DNA of 64,000 nucleotides from Chamaelirium japonicum (Eukaryota > Streptophyta > Magnoliopsida > Liliales > Melanthiaceae), in assembly GCA_947650365.1 (NCBI GenBank), contig OX393555.1, positions 15,687,251 through 15,751,250 on the forward strand, read 5' to 3'. Position numbers and translations under genes: made by a program. Positions 22,614-35,241 of this stretch are shown in pieces; the first letter of the stretch is position 1; each line of letters starts with the position of its first letter. The notes below the pieces were generated by a model. It was given only the letters and a program-made list of their open reading frames with translations. It did no database searches and was not told where the DNA came from.

Positions 22614-24020
22614 GACCAGCATGACCCTGATTCCTACTCTGGAGGTGTTGGACGAGCCATCGACGTAGAGCACCCAATCTTCCGAAGAGGCTAGTTCAGT
22701 CTGGTAGGATTCACCTGGCTCGCCCAGAAACCTTGCCTTCTCAGGGTGTGCCTCAGTTGGCTCATCCTCCTGAGGAGGGATTGGCTCTTCCAGCAGGAAG
22801 TCTGCAAAGAAATTGGCAAGAGCTTGCCCTTTGACTGCAGTTCATGGAATATACTCCAGCCCGTAAGCGGTGAGCTCGGCAGACCAACGATAAAGCCTTC
22901 CGTCCACCAAAGCTTTGAGCGCGCGCTTTTCAAGGGGTGCTCCGTGATGACTTTGACGGTATACATCGAGAAGTATAGGTGGAACTTCCTCGCGGTTAAG
23001 ACCAAGGCTAAAGCGACCTTCTTGATCGGTCGATACCGGAGCTTGACAGGAGCATAGTGTGACTCACGAGGTACACGGGCCTTTCTAAGTTCGTATCTTC
23101 CAAAACAAGGACCCCATTCACCGCACTCTCGGTTACGGAGAGATAAATGTCGAGCTTGTCTCCCACTTTGGGTGCAGCCAAAATGGGGGGGGGATGGCAA
23201 GATAATCATTGACCCTCTTAAATGCGAGCTCGTACTTCTCATCCCAACGAATGTCGGCTCCCTTTCGAAGCAATTCGAACAAAGGCCAACAACTGTCGGA
23301 AGATTTTGAGATGAAGTAATTCAGCGCCATGATTTGTCCGCTCAGCCTTTGAACTTCTTGTCGTGCCCTCGGCGAGGGAATCTCGATGTGCGCTCTGATT
23401 TGTTTAGGGTCGGCCTCGATCCCACGATGGGTGTTCTGGTATCCCAAGAACTTTTCAGAGGTCACTCCGAATGCACACTTCACCGGGTTCAACTTTATTT
23501 GGACTTTCCTCAAGATGTTAAACCCTTCTTTGAGTTCAGTGACATGCCCTTCTCGTTCCTGGCTATTCACCAAGACGTTGTCTACATATACCTCGACATT
23601 TCTGCCAATCTGATCTTTGAACATGCAAGTGACTAACCTTGTGTAGGTCACCCCGGTGTTCTTGAGTCCAAAAGGCATCACCTGGTAGCAAAATAGCTTA
23701 TGGTACCCCGTACCGGAGTAGAAAGCGATCTTCTCCTGGTTGTTGGCGTGAAGAGGTATCTGGTTATATCCAGAGTACCCGTCCATGAAGGAGAGGTCCC
23801 GGAACCCGACAGCCACATCAACCAGAGCTCCGATCCTGGGGAGGGGATACCCATCTTCTGGACATGATTTGTTAAGGTCAGAGAAGTCTATGCATATCCG
23901 GACGACTCCGCTCTTCTTTGGCACCGCCATGATGTTGGAGATCCACTCAGGGAAATGTGCCTCTCAGATGAAGCCAATGCGCTTTAGCTTGTCAACCTTC
24001 TTGGAGGCGGACGAGCCTAA
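22614..24020 (-). pseudogene. Element 1 reverse transcriptase and RNase H region
   Basis: The - strand frames show RT landmarks in order: CIDFSDLNKSCPEDGYPLPRI, FMDGYSGYNQI, CYQVMPFGLKNTG and the YVDN box (YVDD in relatives), then CAFGVTSEKFLGY. RNase H remains (RKFHLYFSMYTVKVITEHPL) follow to the left. At the high-coordinate end the RT domain starts near KVDKLKRIGFI, where the element stops against element 2. Fossil with several breaks. Confidence 0.85.
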
Positions 24021-24652
24021 TGGATTTCGAGGCGGACGACTTTTTGTTTGCAGAGTAGACACACACCTTCTTGGAGGGTGGCAAGCTTCATCGCTTGCAA
24101 CAGCCTTCGCTGGAGGATGCTCCCGTGAGCTTAGCTGCGACCGAGAGAGAGAGAGGTCGGCTGGAGGGGCTTCATATTCTTGTTACTGCAGACTTGGTTC
24201 GGATGCAGAAGAAGGTGGAGGCCGCTCGTGTGTCGCTTCGGATGTCAGAGTCCTATTTGGGGGATGCTCAAGCGACCGAGAAGATGTCTGGAGCAGAGTT
24301 TGACATATAGGCAGGGTTGACAAAGTGCCGGGAGTTGGTTGAGCGATCAAGAAGGCTTCCGGAGTGAATCTTGAGAAGCAGCGTGCATAGCTGGCGACGC
24401 GTTGGAAGTTGACGGCTTCTCTACCCCTGGAGTTGCAGCGCGTGTAGGCCGCGGGAGGCGAGCTGCTTCAGCGCCTCAAGGACTTTGACTTTCTTATCAT
24501 CTTTTGATTTGTTGACTGGACTTGTGGATCTGTACTCGTTCTTCCTTGGGCTGCCTTCTTAGATGACGTTGGTGTTTTTCTTTTTTTTTTTTGTTTGGAC
24601 TGAACCTTTGCAGGTTCCCTACATACCCTACTGAGAGGAGTATGGCCTTGCT
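24021..24652 (-). other. Element 2 noncoding 3' part
   Basis: On the - strand this stretch matches 47260-48130 of element 3 (shared CTGCTTCAGCG, GGCCTACACGCGCTGCAACT and the CTTGCCACCCTCCAA words). It shows that element 3 keeps the region after pol while lacking pol. Confidence 0.7.
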
Positions 24653-26179
24653 TTAGGCATAGTACCTTTTGAGGTACTTGCCGTTGATAGGGTCGAGTGT
24701 GAGCCCTTCTGGCGTGGCGAGGTGGTAAGTGCCGTCGGAGTAGACTTCTTTGATGGAATGCGGTCCATCCCATTTGGCGTCGAACTTCTTCCCTCGTTGA
24801 TGCGAGAGAATGATGGGGCGCTTGACTGCCAGCACCAGTTCTCCTATTTGGAAGGATCGAGGGTGGATCTTCTTGTTGAAGGCGTGAGTCAGTCTAGTCT
24901 GATAACACTCCAGACGTTGCTGAGCTTCGAGGCGTTTTTCATCCAAGGCCTCTAATTCTGCTTGGCGGAGCTGGGCGTTGTCGTCGTTGGTGAGGCCTTT
25001 CTGGATTGCTATCCCGAGTGATGGGATCTGGAGCTCGAGCGGAAGAACGGCTTCTACTCCATAGACGAGGGAGTACGGTGTTTCTTGTGTTGGAGTGCGA
25101 AAAGACGTTCGATAGGCCCATAGTGCTTCGCCCATGCGTTCGTGTCAGTCCTTCTTTGTCTTCGAGATAGTTTTCTCCAGCAGCTTGCAGAGAGTCTTGT
25201 TGAAGGCCTCCGCCAAATCGTTGGCAGGAGTGTTGTATATTATTGAGCACTTCTGCTTAATGTCATACTTGGCGCAGAATTGGCTGACATCAGTATTTTT
25301 GAATTGCTTCCCATTGTCCGTTACGATGCAGCGAGAGATTCCGTATCGAAAGATGATGTCATTCTGGATGAAGTTGATGATGGAGTGCCTTGTAACTTCC
25401 CTTAGAGGTATTGCTTCAGCCCATTTGGAGAAGTAGTCCGTTGCTGCCAGAATATAAAGATGTTGCTTGGACGACTTGGGCAAGGGACCGACGATGTCGA
25501 GTCCCCATCCGTCGAAGGACCACGACGCGATTGTTGGGTACAAAGGCTCTGGCGGTTGACGGATGTAATCACCATGTAGCTGGCAAGCAAGGTATTTCTT
25601 TGCGAACTCCAATCTGTCTTTAATCATAGTGGGCCAGTAATAGCCCATCCTCCTGACGTGAAAGTGGAGCTTTGGACCGGACTGGTGTGAGCCACAGATT
25701 CCAGCGTGTACTTCTTCCAGTACTGCTTCTGCCTCTTCCTTTGTGAGGCACCTCAGGAGTGTGCCATCGTAACTTCGACGGTATAGCTCGTTGTTGAAGT
25801 GGTAGAACTTCAGAGACCGTCGACGAATATCAACTTTGCACTTTGGATCTTCGGGGAGTTTACCATGGACGAGATAATCCATGAAAGGTTGCCTCCAGTC
25901 TTGCTCTTCAATTTCGAGGACGTGCACCGTGTTGGCTTGAGCTGGGATCCCGATAGGAGTTTCTTCTTTGGTGAGCATTATTCTCCTACAAACGGGAATG
26001 ACGAGCTGGCGTTCTTCTGAAAACGAAAGTGTAGTCGCCAATTTCGCGAGTGCGTTAGCCTGCTGGTTGAGGTTTCTAGAGACGTGCTGAATGGAAGCTA
26101 CTCCGAGTTTGCCGAGGAGTTCCAAAGCTCGCGCGTGCAATGGCACTAGGTCTTCTTTGTTGACTTCATATGCCCCCAA
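24653..26179 (-). pseudogene. Element 2 integrase and end of second RNase H
   Basis: A long - strand frame (26179-25145) begins with the aRNH tail (NQQANALAKLATTL). It then has the integrase zinc finger (HAGICGSHQSG ... MGYYWPTM ... CQLHGDY), the core GWGLDIVGPLPKSS, ATDYFSKWAEAIPL and CIVTDNGKQF. A further frame (25135-24653) holds the C-terminal part (LWAYRTSFRTPTQETPYSLV, GELVLAVKRP, KFDAKWDGPHSI, GKYLKRYY). Fossil. Confidence 0.85.
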
Positions 26180-26182
26180 GAC

Positions 26183-26401
26183 TTACTGGATGACGAGTTG
26201 AGAGTCACCGAAAATCTCGAGTTCCTGAAGCTTCATATCGTTGGCGAGTTCGAGGCCGATGAGTAGAACTTGATACTCCACCATGTTGTTGGAGCATGGT
26301 TCCGACAGCAGAAATAAGAAGGAGAGTATCTTATCGTTTAGAGTGACAAAGATAACCCCTGCTCCAGCTATGTCTTGTCTTGTTGCGCCGTCAAAGAACA
26401 T
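26183..26401 (-). pseudogene. Element 2 second RNase H (aRNH-type)
   Basis: MFFDGATRQDIAGAGVIFVT, NNMVEYQVLLIGLELA and EIFGDSQLVIQ are the three catalytic blocks of the additional RNase H of Tat elements. Confidence 0.8.
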
Positions 26402-26524
26402 CTTCTAGGAGGGGACGATGTCGATGGAGAAGATTTCTTCGTCTAGGAGATCTTCTGATAATTCTCATTCCACCGGGAGGGGATATTCTGCGAGGAAGTC
26501 CGCGAGAGCTTGTCCCTTAACTAC

Positions 26525-27799
26525 CTATTGTGGCACGAAGGTGATATCAAATTCAAGGAGAAGTAGTGCCCACTTTGCCAGACGTCCGGAGAGCACTGGC
26601 TTTGACATGATGTATTTGAGGGGGTCGGCCTTCGAGACGAGTCTGACGGTATGAGCCAGCATGTAGTATCGCAGCTTTTTCGTGGTGAAGATGAGTGCCA
26701 AGCAAACCTTCTCGATCGGGGAGTAATTTAGCTCTACGCCGATAAGAGTGCGACTCAAGTAGTAGCACGCCATCTTCTTGCCCAGCTCGTTGTATTGAGC
26801 CAGGAGTGCCCCCAAGTATTGCTCCTGGGCACTGATATAGAGGATTAGCGGCCTTCCTTGACCTGACACCGATAGAACTGGTGGTTTCAGTAGATAGGCT
26901 TCGATGCTTTGGAGAGCTTCTTGGCAAGCATCATCCCATTTGAACTACGCTCCTTTCTTCATGAGGCGACTGAACGGGCGACACTTCCCGGCTAGGTTGG
27001 CGATGAATCTTCGGATATGCGTCAGATGTCCTTAGAGACCTCTGGGGTCTCGCACTGTCTTTGGTGCGGGTATATTGATGATAGCATCAATTTTGGATTG
27101 ATCTATCTCAATGCCTCGATGTCGCATGACGAAGCCAAGGAATTTGCCTGAGGAGACTCCGAATGCGCACTTGAGTGGATTCATGCGGAGTTGGTACCTT
27201 CGAAGCTATTTGAAGATTAGCTCGAGATCTTGCAGATGTGCCGACTTCTTCTTAGATTTCACAACAAGGTCGTTAACGTAGCACTTCACATTTTGATAAA
27301 GAATATCGTCGAAGATTCTCTGCATAGCTCGTTGGTAGGTGGCTCCTGCATTCTTCAAGCCGAACGATATAACTTTGTAGCAGTAGATTCCCTTTGGTAT
27401 GCGGAATGCTGTGAGCTCTTTGTCTTTGGGTGCCATCCGGATCTGGTTGTGGCCTAAGGATCCGTCCATAAAAGTTAGCACCTCGTGGCCTATCGTCGCG
27501 TCCACCATTAGCTCCGTGATTGGCAAGGAAAAGTCGTCCTTTGGACATGCATTGTTCAAGACTCTGAAGTCCACGCACACTCGAATTTGACCATTCTTTT
27601 TTTTGACTGGGACGACGCTAGAGATCCATGTCGGGTACTTGACCTCTCGGATGAAGCCGGCTTCGATTAGCTTGTTTACTTCGCCTTCTATTTGGGGCAC
27701 CAGTTCTGACCGGTAGCGTCTTTGTCCTTGCTTGATGGTGCTAGCACCGTGTTTGACGCTGAGCTGGTGCATTGCGATTTTGGGATCGAGACCCGGCAT
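26525..27799 (-). pseudogene. Element 2 reverse transcriptase and RNase H
   Basis: RT is recognised from EAGFIREVKYPTWISSVV, VCVDFRVLNNACPKDDFSL, LTFMDGSLGHNQI and ISFGLKNAGATYQRAMQRIF. The connected RNase H follows at 26869-26525 (YLGALLAQ, CYYLSRTLIGVELNYSPIEK, LRYYMLAHTV). Together these would copy the element RNA into DNA. Fossil. Confidence 0.85.
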
Positions 27800-29136
27800 C
27801 TCCTTGTAGAACCATACGAATCTCTATATTCTTGGAGTAGTTTGATGTATGCGGCTTCTTCTTCAGGAGTCAAGAGTGTACTTACGAATGTAGGCCGAGG
27901 CTCCGTTTATGTGCCCAAATTGATTTTCTTCAAGTCGTCAACGGTGGACTGCCCCCTTTCTTCGAGGACCGGCGGGGTATATTGCAACTCATCGTCCGAA
28001 GTAGAAGTATCACCGTTGTTAGTTTCGATAACAGAGATATGATTGACGGCTACCATGGATGGGTGGGCGAGTGTTGAAACGATGCCCTCGACTGGCATTC
28101 CCAAACGATCAAACACCGACCTCTTCTTTGGTTGCTTGACTGGCCTGAGCCTTTTGAACACGGATGTACGCTTTAGATTCGATCGGCTTTGATTGCTTTT
28201 GTTTTGCTTTAGGAATAAGGCTTGTCATCGAGCTGGTCGCCGTCTTCTCTTACTATCGGGACAACTGGCGTAGGTGGAGCGTGCATCGGAGATTGTCGAT
28301 CCTTCAGCTGCTTTGTCTACCATCTTTGCCCAAATATAGTTGGAGGTGAAGGTCTTCTTCGCTGCAATCTTGACGACCATCGGAGTTTGATTGGAGCCAA
28401 TGCCTCGACGGTTCGGGAGAATTTGTTCGTCACTTTGAAACAGACGAGCTTGAGTCCTGGTCATCCCATGTGGCATTGCCACTGGGGGAAGTGTGCCCAT
28501 GTGTCTAGCGCTTCCTTTATTGTAGCCGGCTTTGAACAGCAGCTTGGTGGCGTTTTGCCCCCAACTCCCTTTTGACTTGAATTCGAGTCAACTGATGTCA
28601 GTAGATCCGTCAGGCCCGATCGAGTTCAAAGCTTGCGTTAGACTAGGTAGCGGCAATGTCATCTCTTACAGAGTGATGACATTGGCTTTCGATAATGTCG
28701 GGACCGGATCTCTTATCGAAGTAGAAGGTGGTCGCTCGGGTTTGCGAAGCTATTGAGGTGCGAGGCATAGGACAGGCGTTGCTTGGACGGGCAACGAAGT
28801 ATGTTGCATTGTTCTCGGCTTGGAGTTGATGCACATCCTTTGTCTTGATTTTGATACTTCCTTGACTTAAAGTATTGCCTTGTCGAAAGGTTGTATCGGA
28901 TTTGCAGGGGAAGGAGCCTTATCCTACTTCACTTCTTCAGCCTTCTGGGCTCGAGGGGTTTTAGCTGGAAGGACTTCTGCTATAAGGTCTTTTGCCTGAT
29001 AGAACTTGGCGTCAGCAAGGTATGCCTCGGCTTCATTGAACGGCTTATCATCAGCGATGATGCACTTCTCTGTGCCTTCCTCGTAGTACTTGAGGCACTG
29101 ATGCCAAGTGGACACTACAACGCCGTTCATATGTAG
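27800..29136 (-). pseudogene. Element 2 protease-RT linker
   Basis: Frames on the - strand match element 3 residue for residue in places (SVFDRLGMPVEGIVS, NGDTSTSDDELQ, GQSTVDDLKK). The linker then passes into the RT. In element 3 the same GQSTVDD point is followed instead by a second copy of gag-protease sequence. Confidence 0.75.
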
Positions 29137-29430
29137 TCATGGTCTTTCCAACAGGAGGTGATACGACGTCTGGCAATCAATGATGTGGAAGAGGACCGTT
29201 GTGTCGAGTGGGTCGATTGAAAGCTTCAGGCGGATGATTCCGATAGTGGATTGTCCACCCTGGTTAAACCCTTGAATAACCAGCTGGCTGTGCGAGAGTT
29301 GGTCATTGGTGATGCCGAGTTGCCGCATCGTCTGGATGGGCATGATGTTGACGGCGGAGCCACAGTCTATTAGGATTCGATTCACCGGCTTCTCTTTGAT
29401 GTATCCTGAAACGTAGACGGGTCAGTTCTG
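29137..29430 (-). pseudogene. Element 2 aspartic protease region
   Basis: NRILIDCGSAVNIMPIQ is a retroviral-type protease active-site region, with DCGS in place of the commoner DTG/DSG. Further on QLVIQGFNQGGQSTIGIIRL and the YHLLLERP block match the fold's C-terminal part. Confidence 0.75.
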
Positions 29431-29445
29431 CAATCATGTTCCGAG

Positions 29446-32400
29446 TTACAAGGCTTCGTCCGAGAAGGTTATCGTCGCATCGCACGAGGCCACAGTCTTG
29501 CCCTTCTGGCCATCCTTCCTTTTTCTCTTGTAGTTGTTCGGGTCTGCCAAGGCTGTAGCCATTGTCAGGCGAGCCTTCTTCGGAAGGTGCAAAGTTTCTA
29601 TGAGTGGCGACTGCAGGATTGCCTCATCGTGAGAGGCAGTGCCCTCTTTGTCGGAGCCGTCTCTCTCGTCGGTGGAGTCACCTTCTTCAGAAGTCTTGAT
29701 TTTGCCTTTTCCTTTCGACACTTTATGAACTTCGACCATACAGCACGAGACCCTGATGCACTGATCGACTGGGAGGAAGTGATCGGGAAAAAATTCTTGC
29801 AACGTTGCTAGTTCCGAAAGGCTTTGCTGGAGGAGATTGTCTAGGCTTGCCGGCGGCACTTTGAACGCCTTTCTTCTTGGAGCCTTGCTTTTCTTCTTGT
29901 AAGTTTTTCATTCGGGAAGTCTCCTTATCGCCCGGTCTTGCTTATGTTGCCTTGTCTGCCGTGGCCTTCGTCTCCGAGGTAGCATGACCCATGCCTCTTC
30001 ATTAGTGGATTCTCCCTTGCTAAGGTGATGGTCGGGAGCAGCAACTGGTTCCTTATCAGTCGGAGAAACTTGTTCTTCTGGAGGCTCTACTGGCTCGCCT
30101 TCCGATCCCCAGCCGATGGGCTTGATTTCTTCGATCGAAATGGATGGAGGCGTCAGGTAGAGGACGTAATAGTCAAACTTTCCCGAGGGCTGGCCCTGCA
30201 GACCGACTTCTGGATCTCCTTGCTTGTATCTCTTCTGGAGAGCACATTGGGATATAGCTTGACTGGGAGGGACTCGCTCTTCCGGAAGCTCCACTGGCTC
30301 ATCTTTCGATCTCCAGTCGGTGGGCTTGATTTTTTTGATTGAAATAGACAGAGGCTTTGAGTAGAGGACATAATAGTCGAATTTGCCTGAAGGTTGGCCC
30401 AGCAAACCGACTTCTGGATCTCCTTGCTCATACCTCTGTTGGCGAGTACGTTGAGACGTGACTTTGCTTGGGAGAGGTACTGACGTGAGCGATGGTTGCC
30501 CCCGGGGCAATGGTATTTCCTCCTCAGTGAGCGCAAGAGCACGTTGTCATCGCCTCGAAACCTTCAGTTGGGAAGCTGACTTTGCGATAGGCCTTTGACG
30601 ATTGATGCACAATTTGGGCATTTTATGTCGTGCAACAATAAGTACCGGCGGAAAGGATCCGAAGGTGATGGATGTCATGTTGGCCGTAGCGACCTCCCCG
30701 GAGTCGACCTTGATCTTTCCTTGTTTTGTGAGTGCTATGATTCTTTCTTTGAAGACGAAGCATCTTTCGATGGGATGGCTAACCACTCGGTGGTATTTAC
30801 AGAAGTGAGGGTCATCCACACAATGTATTTGCTCGGGTCTCTTTGAAGGAGGAAGCTCTATCATCTTCTCCTGCAGCAGCTGGTCGAAAATGGAGGAGAC
30901 TTCCGAGTCCGGGAAGGGGTACTCCTTTGCTTCGAGCTCCTCGAGAGTCATCCTTTGTCTTTGCGGCGGAGGCGGTGGTATGACAGCTCCTTTTCTGTGA
31001 TCCGGCCTGCCACGGATCTTGAGCGACTTGGAGGTCAAAGCGATGTCGGCAATGTTGACTTGCTTCGGTTTCGGTGCCGGTGGTTTGTCCTTCTTCTCTA
31101 CCTTCAGGAAGTCCTTATTCTTCGAGTCTCCACGGTTTGCTAGGCTGAGTTCCTTGTCGTGAGCCCAAGTTGCAAGTTCTTTGAAGGTCCGAGGCTTGAT
31201 ACCTTTGAGGATATAGAGCAGGCCCCAGTGCATGCCTTGGGTGCACATCTCGATGGCCGAGTCGTCAGACAAGCGGTCTCGTGAATTTAGCACGAGGTTC
31301 CTCCAACAGTCAATGTAGTCGATTATCGGCTCGTCATTCCTTTGCTTGACGGCAGTAAGCTCGGTCATGCTGATGATGCGTCTGGTACTGTAGTAGCGGT
31401 TGAGGAACTCCCTCTCCATCTGATCCTAGCTATCGATAAATCCTAGAGGAAGATCCATATACCAGTCGAATGTGTTACCCTTGAGGGTGCGAACGAACTG
31501 CTTCACCATCTCGTCGTCGTATGTGTCGGCATTGCTGCAGGTTTCGATGAACTGCTATGGATTTTCCTTTCTGTCAAAGTGCTGGAAGTTTGGTGGCTGG
31601 AACCCGATGGAGAAGCGCACCTGCTGGATCCTCGCGGTGTAAGGCTTCGAGTATGCCATCGTGATCGGAGGAAGACTACCGCCGTGGGAATGCATCATGT
31701 CGGCCACCAATACTTGTATTTACTAAGCATTCGTTGTTGTTGTCGCCGAAGGTTGTGTAGCCATCGAGACTAGTACTGGAGAGATGACTTCCACCAGGAC
31801 GGGAGCCGAGGAGACTGCTGGAGTAGTCGCTAGAATTATCGGAACAACCTCTGCAGGAGCGGGAGTTGAAGATGGAGCTGGAGCGGCTACTGGAGAAGCA
31901 AGAGGTTGATCGACTGCTGCAGCATCCTTTGCGCTTAGCTTTTGAAGCAAAGTGTTGATGTGACGATCCTTTTCTTACATCATCCGGGTGATTTGAGCCA
32001 TGTGCTCATCCATTTGCATGACTTGGAGCTGAAGAGCGGATGAAGGATGGTGATGGAGGACGTCTCGATGTTGCCTGCTTGCATCCTGGCCGTCATCGTC
32101 GGAGACGTAGTTGCGCCGACTTGCTTCTGCTTGATGACGAACGTTTGCCCCCTGTAGAGGAGGTGCAACGTCCGCTGGGGAGCCCGAACGGGCTCGAGGT
32201 TGGGGCTGGTCCTCCCCAAACTTCTGGACATGGACTCCAGGATCAAGGCTTATTTCTTCATGCACCAAGGCCTCGTCGGCATTTTGGCTAGTATCTTCGG
32301 CAACAGTTTCTAGCATGAATACATCCGCCAGAGTTTGAGTACGCCGAGTGTAGACGCGTACCATCGGGGGAGCATCACCCTCTGGGTTTACTGGACTACC

Positions 32401-32472
32401 GTGTCGGAGTAGAGGAGACTCAGCGATGGGCAAAAGGCTTGGAGCAAACACATCGTTGCTTATCCCGGCCAT
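29446..32472 (-). pseudogene. Element 2 gag and gag-protease linker
   Basis: The - strand start MAGISNDVFAPSLLP at 32472 matches the start of element 3 gag. The gag core is at 31419-30547 (EFLNRYYSTRRIISMTEL, LAVKQRND-type block, CKYHRVVSHPIERC knuckle). Two tandem copies of a YKQGDPEVGL ... SGKFDYYVLY ... IKPTGW-like unit lie at about 30500-30150. Gag would form the particle. Fossil. Confidence 0.8.
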
Positions 32473-32520
32473 TACAAACTTGAAGCAACTCCTTCAGATA
32501 TATGGATGAAAGAAGAGGAG

Positions 32521-32538
32521 GTCCCACCGGGCGTGTCA
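32521..32538 (-). promoter_or_regulatory. Element 2 primer binding site
   Basis: On the - strand TGACACGCCCGGTGGGAC lies a few bases inside the LTR end. It matches the element 3 site with one change. Which tRNA it pairs with I cannot tell. Confidence 0.7.
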
Positions 32539-32544
32539 GAAATC

Positions 32545-35241
32545 TGTATGCGCAGAAAAAGATCTGGGTCATCTTTATTGCAAACACACGAAGATTACAG
32601 ATGCCGGGACCCGGGGACTCGAGGGTGGTGAGCCGGGTGCGGTGAATATTGATCAGGAGATTGTGGGAGAGATCCTCTAGAGGGTCCCTTTTATCCGCGT
32701 TTCCACATGGTATTCATGATAGAGCTCTGAAGGGGTTACCCAGGACAGAGGTCTTTACAGGGTGAGGGTTTTTTGAGAGGCTAAGGAATATCCACCATTG
32801 CTTTTGTCCCTTTCGTGCTTCGTGCTTCCTCGGCTAGGGGTTTTTGGCTTCATTCCTCAGTCTTCGTGTCTTCCTCGATCCTTGTTAGACCTCGGCGTCC
32901 TTGATCATCGGTTCGCAGTGTCAATCGTGCTTTTGGCGTCGGTTTTAGCTTTGCTTTGGCATAGCTTTGGATTTTGCATTGCTTTGGCGCTTGGCTTGAA
33001 CGTAGACGGGTAGAGGCTTGCGGTGCTTTAGTTCTTCCGGAGTTCGCGTCGTATTGGCTAGAAAGTACGGTGCTTTGCTCGTGAGCGGCGTAGTTGCTTG
33101 GCTTTGGCACTAGCGTTGCTTTGGCACGGGCTTTACCGGGGCTTTTGCTTTGGCTTGTTGCGTTGGCTTGATCTTCTTCTCGAACGGCGATGGCTACTTC
33201 TTCAAGCCTTCTTTCGACTTCCTCAACGGTTATGGCATCGGTTTGACTTCTCTTCTTCTCCGGGCTTGTTTGGCTTGATCGGAGTTGAAGGCTTTGCTTT
33301 GAAGATGACGAGTGTAGCATCGGCTTTGCTTTGTAGACGACGGGTGTGGCGATGACTTTGCTTCTCTTATTCTCTAGGCTTCTTTGGCATGATCGGAGTC
33401 GAAGGGTTCCTTTAAAGACGGCGAGGGTGGCACCGATCTCCGTGCGACGGTTGTAGCATCGGCTTTGCTTTGAAGACGACGGGTGTAGCGATACTTCGGA
33501 AATTCCTCTCTAATATTTTTTCTTCGTGGATGGAGTAGGCGTTTGTCGAAGGCGACGGAGTGATGATGCTTTGGTCTACTTCTCCGGGCTTTCAGGCTTG
33601 ATCGAAGATGAAGGCTTATTGGAGACGACGGGGTAGTGCCGCTCCGATCTTCTTCTCAGGCCTTTGCTTCTGGCGTCTTCGGAGTCGAAGGATTGTTGGA
33701 GACGATGGGGTGATGCTGATCCGATCTTCTTCTCCGGCCTTTGCTTCTGGCATCTTCGGAGTCGAAGGGTTCTTCTCCTCCGAGCTTTCTTCTTCGTGCA
33801 CAGAGTCAAAGGCTTGATCTTCTTGTGCAAGGGTCTTCACTTTGGTGAGGGCTTTCAATGGACTAAGCCGGTCCCGAAGGGATAGGCTTGCCCATGTCTC
33901 GTGAAGCCTTGGGTCGATGAAGGGCGCATCTCCTCCTCTACAGAGCTTCTTTGCTTTGTCTTCAGCTTCGACCTGGTGATGGTTGTGGCGTCGGCTTCTT
34001 CTCCGAGCGTATTTGGCGTAATCGGAGTTGAAGACTTTATTGAAGATGACGGGTGTAGCGCCGCTTTGGGTATCCTTCTTCAAGCTTTCTTTTTTGTGGA
34101 TGGAGCGGGCGTTTGTCGAAGGCGACGGGGTGATGACGCTTCGGTCTTCTTCTCCAGGCATTTGGGCTTGATCGGAGTCGAAGGCTTGTTGGAGACGACG
34201 GGTTAGTGCCGCTCCGATCTTCTTTTCCGGGCTTTGCTTCTGGCGTCTTCGGAGTCAAAGAGTTCTTCTTGTCCGAGCTTTCTTCTTCGTGCACGGAGTT
34301 GAAGGGATGATCTTCTTGTGCAAGGGTCTTCACGTTGATGAGGACTTTCAATGGACTAAGCTGGTCCCAAAGGGATAGGCTTGCCCGTGCCTCGTGAAGC
34401 CTTGGGTCGATGAAGGGTGCGTCTCCTCCTTTGTAGAGCTTCTTCGCTTCTTGCCATCCGACCTTTTGAGCCTTCCCCTTCCCCCTCTATTTATAGGTGA
34501 AGGGGGGAGGGGAGAGATATGGGAAGTTTATTTGAATCCCTTTAATATTTTTCCCATAATTACCCCAAGATTTATTCTTCCATTGAAGAGAGGAATAAAC
34601 CTTTATTTGCCTTCCTTTTCTGGTGGAGTAGTTATGGCTCAATATTCTTTGAATTTATTTTGAATCTTGCACATAAAGTCGATGGCAACCCGGCTTCATT
34701 TCTTGTCCGTCGGATCGAGGGATTGGCGCAGATCCACACTTACGTAGATGTCATACGCAACCTCCCCCCTCGTATGGCGGTATTTGTTTCTTTTTTCTTC
34801 TTTTCTTTTCTTTTCTTTTTTTTTCCTTTCTTTCCTTTCTTTCTTCCTTTTCTTTCTTCCTTTTCTTTCTTTTCTTTTCTTTTCTTTCTTTTCTTGCATG
34901 GCCGGCCACCCCCCTTAAGGGGTTTGGATTTCTATAGGGGGGCCGGGTGGGCCCCACTTGGGGATGGGCCCACCCGGCCCCTTGTTTGGCGCGGGTTGGG
35001 TCCGGTTTGCATGTCGGGTTTGCTTCCGAGTCGGTGCATACGAGTCGGGTCCGGGTCCGAATGCGTGTCGGGTTTGCTTCCGAGTCGGTGCATGCGAGTC
35101 GGGTCCCGGTCCGAGTGCGTGTCGGGTTTGCATCCGAGTCAGTGCATGCGAGTCGGGTCCGGGCCCGAGTGTATGTCGGGTTTGCCTCCGAATTAGCGTA
35201 AGCGAGTCGGGTTCGGGTTAGACACAATTTGTGTGTCTACA
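32545..35241 (-). repeat. Element 2 5' LTR
   Basis: The LTR reads TGTAGACACACAAATT at the 35241 end and ends at TG...(32545) next to the primer site. It matches the element 3 LTR along its length (same CCCGAACCCGACTC start, AAAGA-rich tract, TATA box and end). It has only a few degenerate copies of the 70-bp unit (about 33580-34330). Confidence 0.85.
34487..34496 (-). promoter_or_regulatory. TATA box in element 2 LTR
   Basis: CTATAAATAG on the - strand lies at the same place as the TATA box of the element 3 LTRs, just before the GTGAAGG/GGGGGAGG leader. Confidence 0.7.

Larger units (their letters stand above)
11712..24020 (-). mobile_element. Element 1: Tat-type Ty3/Gypsy element, broken
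   Basis: On the - strand this fossil holds reverse transcriptase, RNase H, a second (aRNH-type) RNase H and integrase. After these come an additional ORF in antisense and a 3' LTR. The second RNase H and the extra ORF after pol are traits of the Tat lineage. Gag, protease and the 5' LTR are not present; near 24020 the sequence passes straight into element 2. Two later insertions lie inside it: an LTR element (18401-21706) and a MITE (22104-22604). The coding parts carry many breaks (well over ten by eye), so it is old. Confidence 0.8.
24021..35241 (-). mobile_element. Element 2: Tat-type Ty3/Gypsy element, pol-bearing, broken
   Basis: Going down the - strand the parts are 5' LTR (35241-32545), primer site, gag, protease, RT, RNase H, second RNase H, integrase and a 3' noncoding stretch. 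The 3' LTR is absent: near 24020 the element passes into element 1. Gag, protease and LTR are clearly the same family as element 3, at perhaps 80-85% identity by eye. It therefore shows what a pol-bearing relative of element 3 looks like. It carries many breaks (more than ten) and is old. Confidence 0.85.

Noticed and set aside
34660-35227. Frames in both strands with FFFPFFPFFLPF or RKEKKRK runs
   Set aside because: Low-complexity pyrimidine tract and CGGGTCGGGT words of the element 2 LTR.
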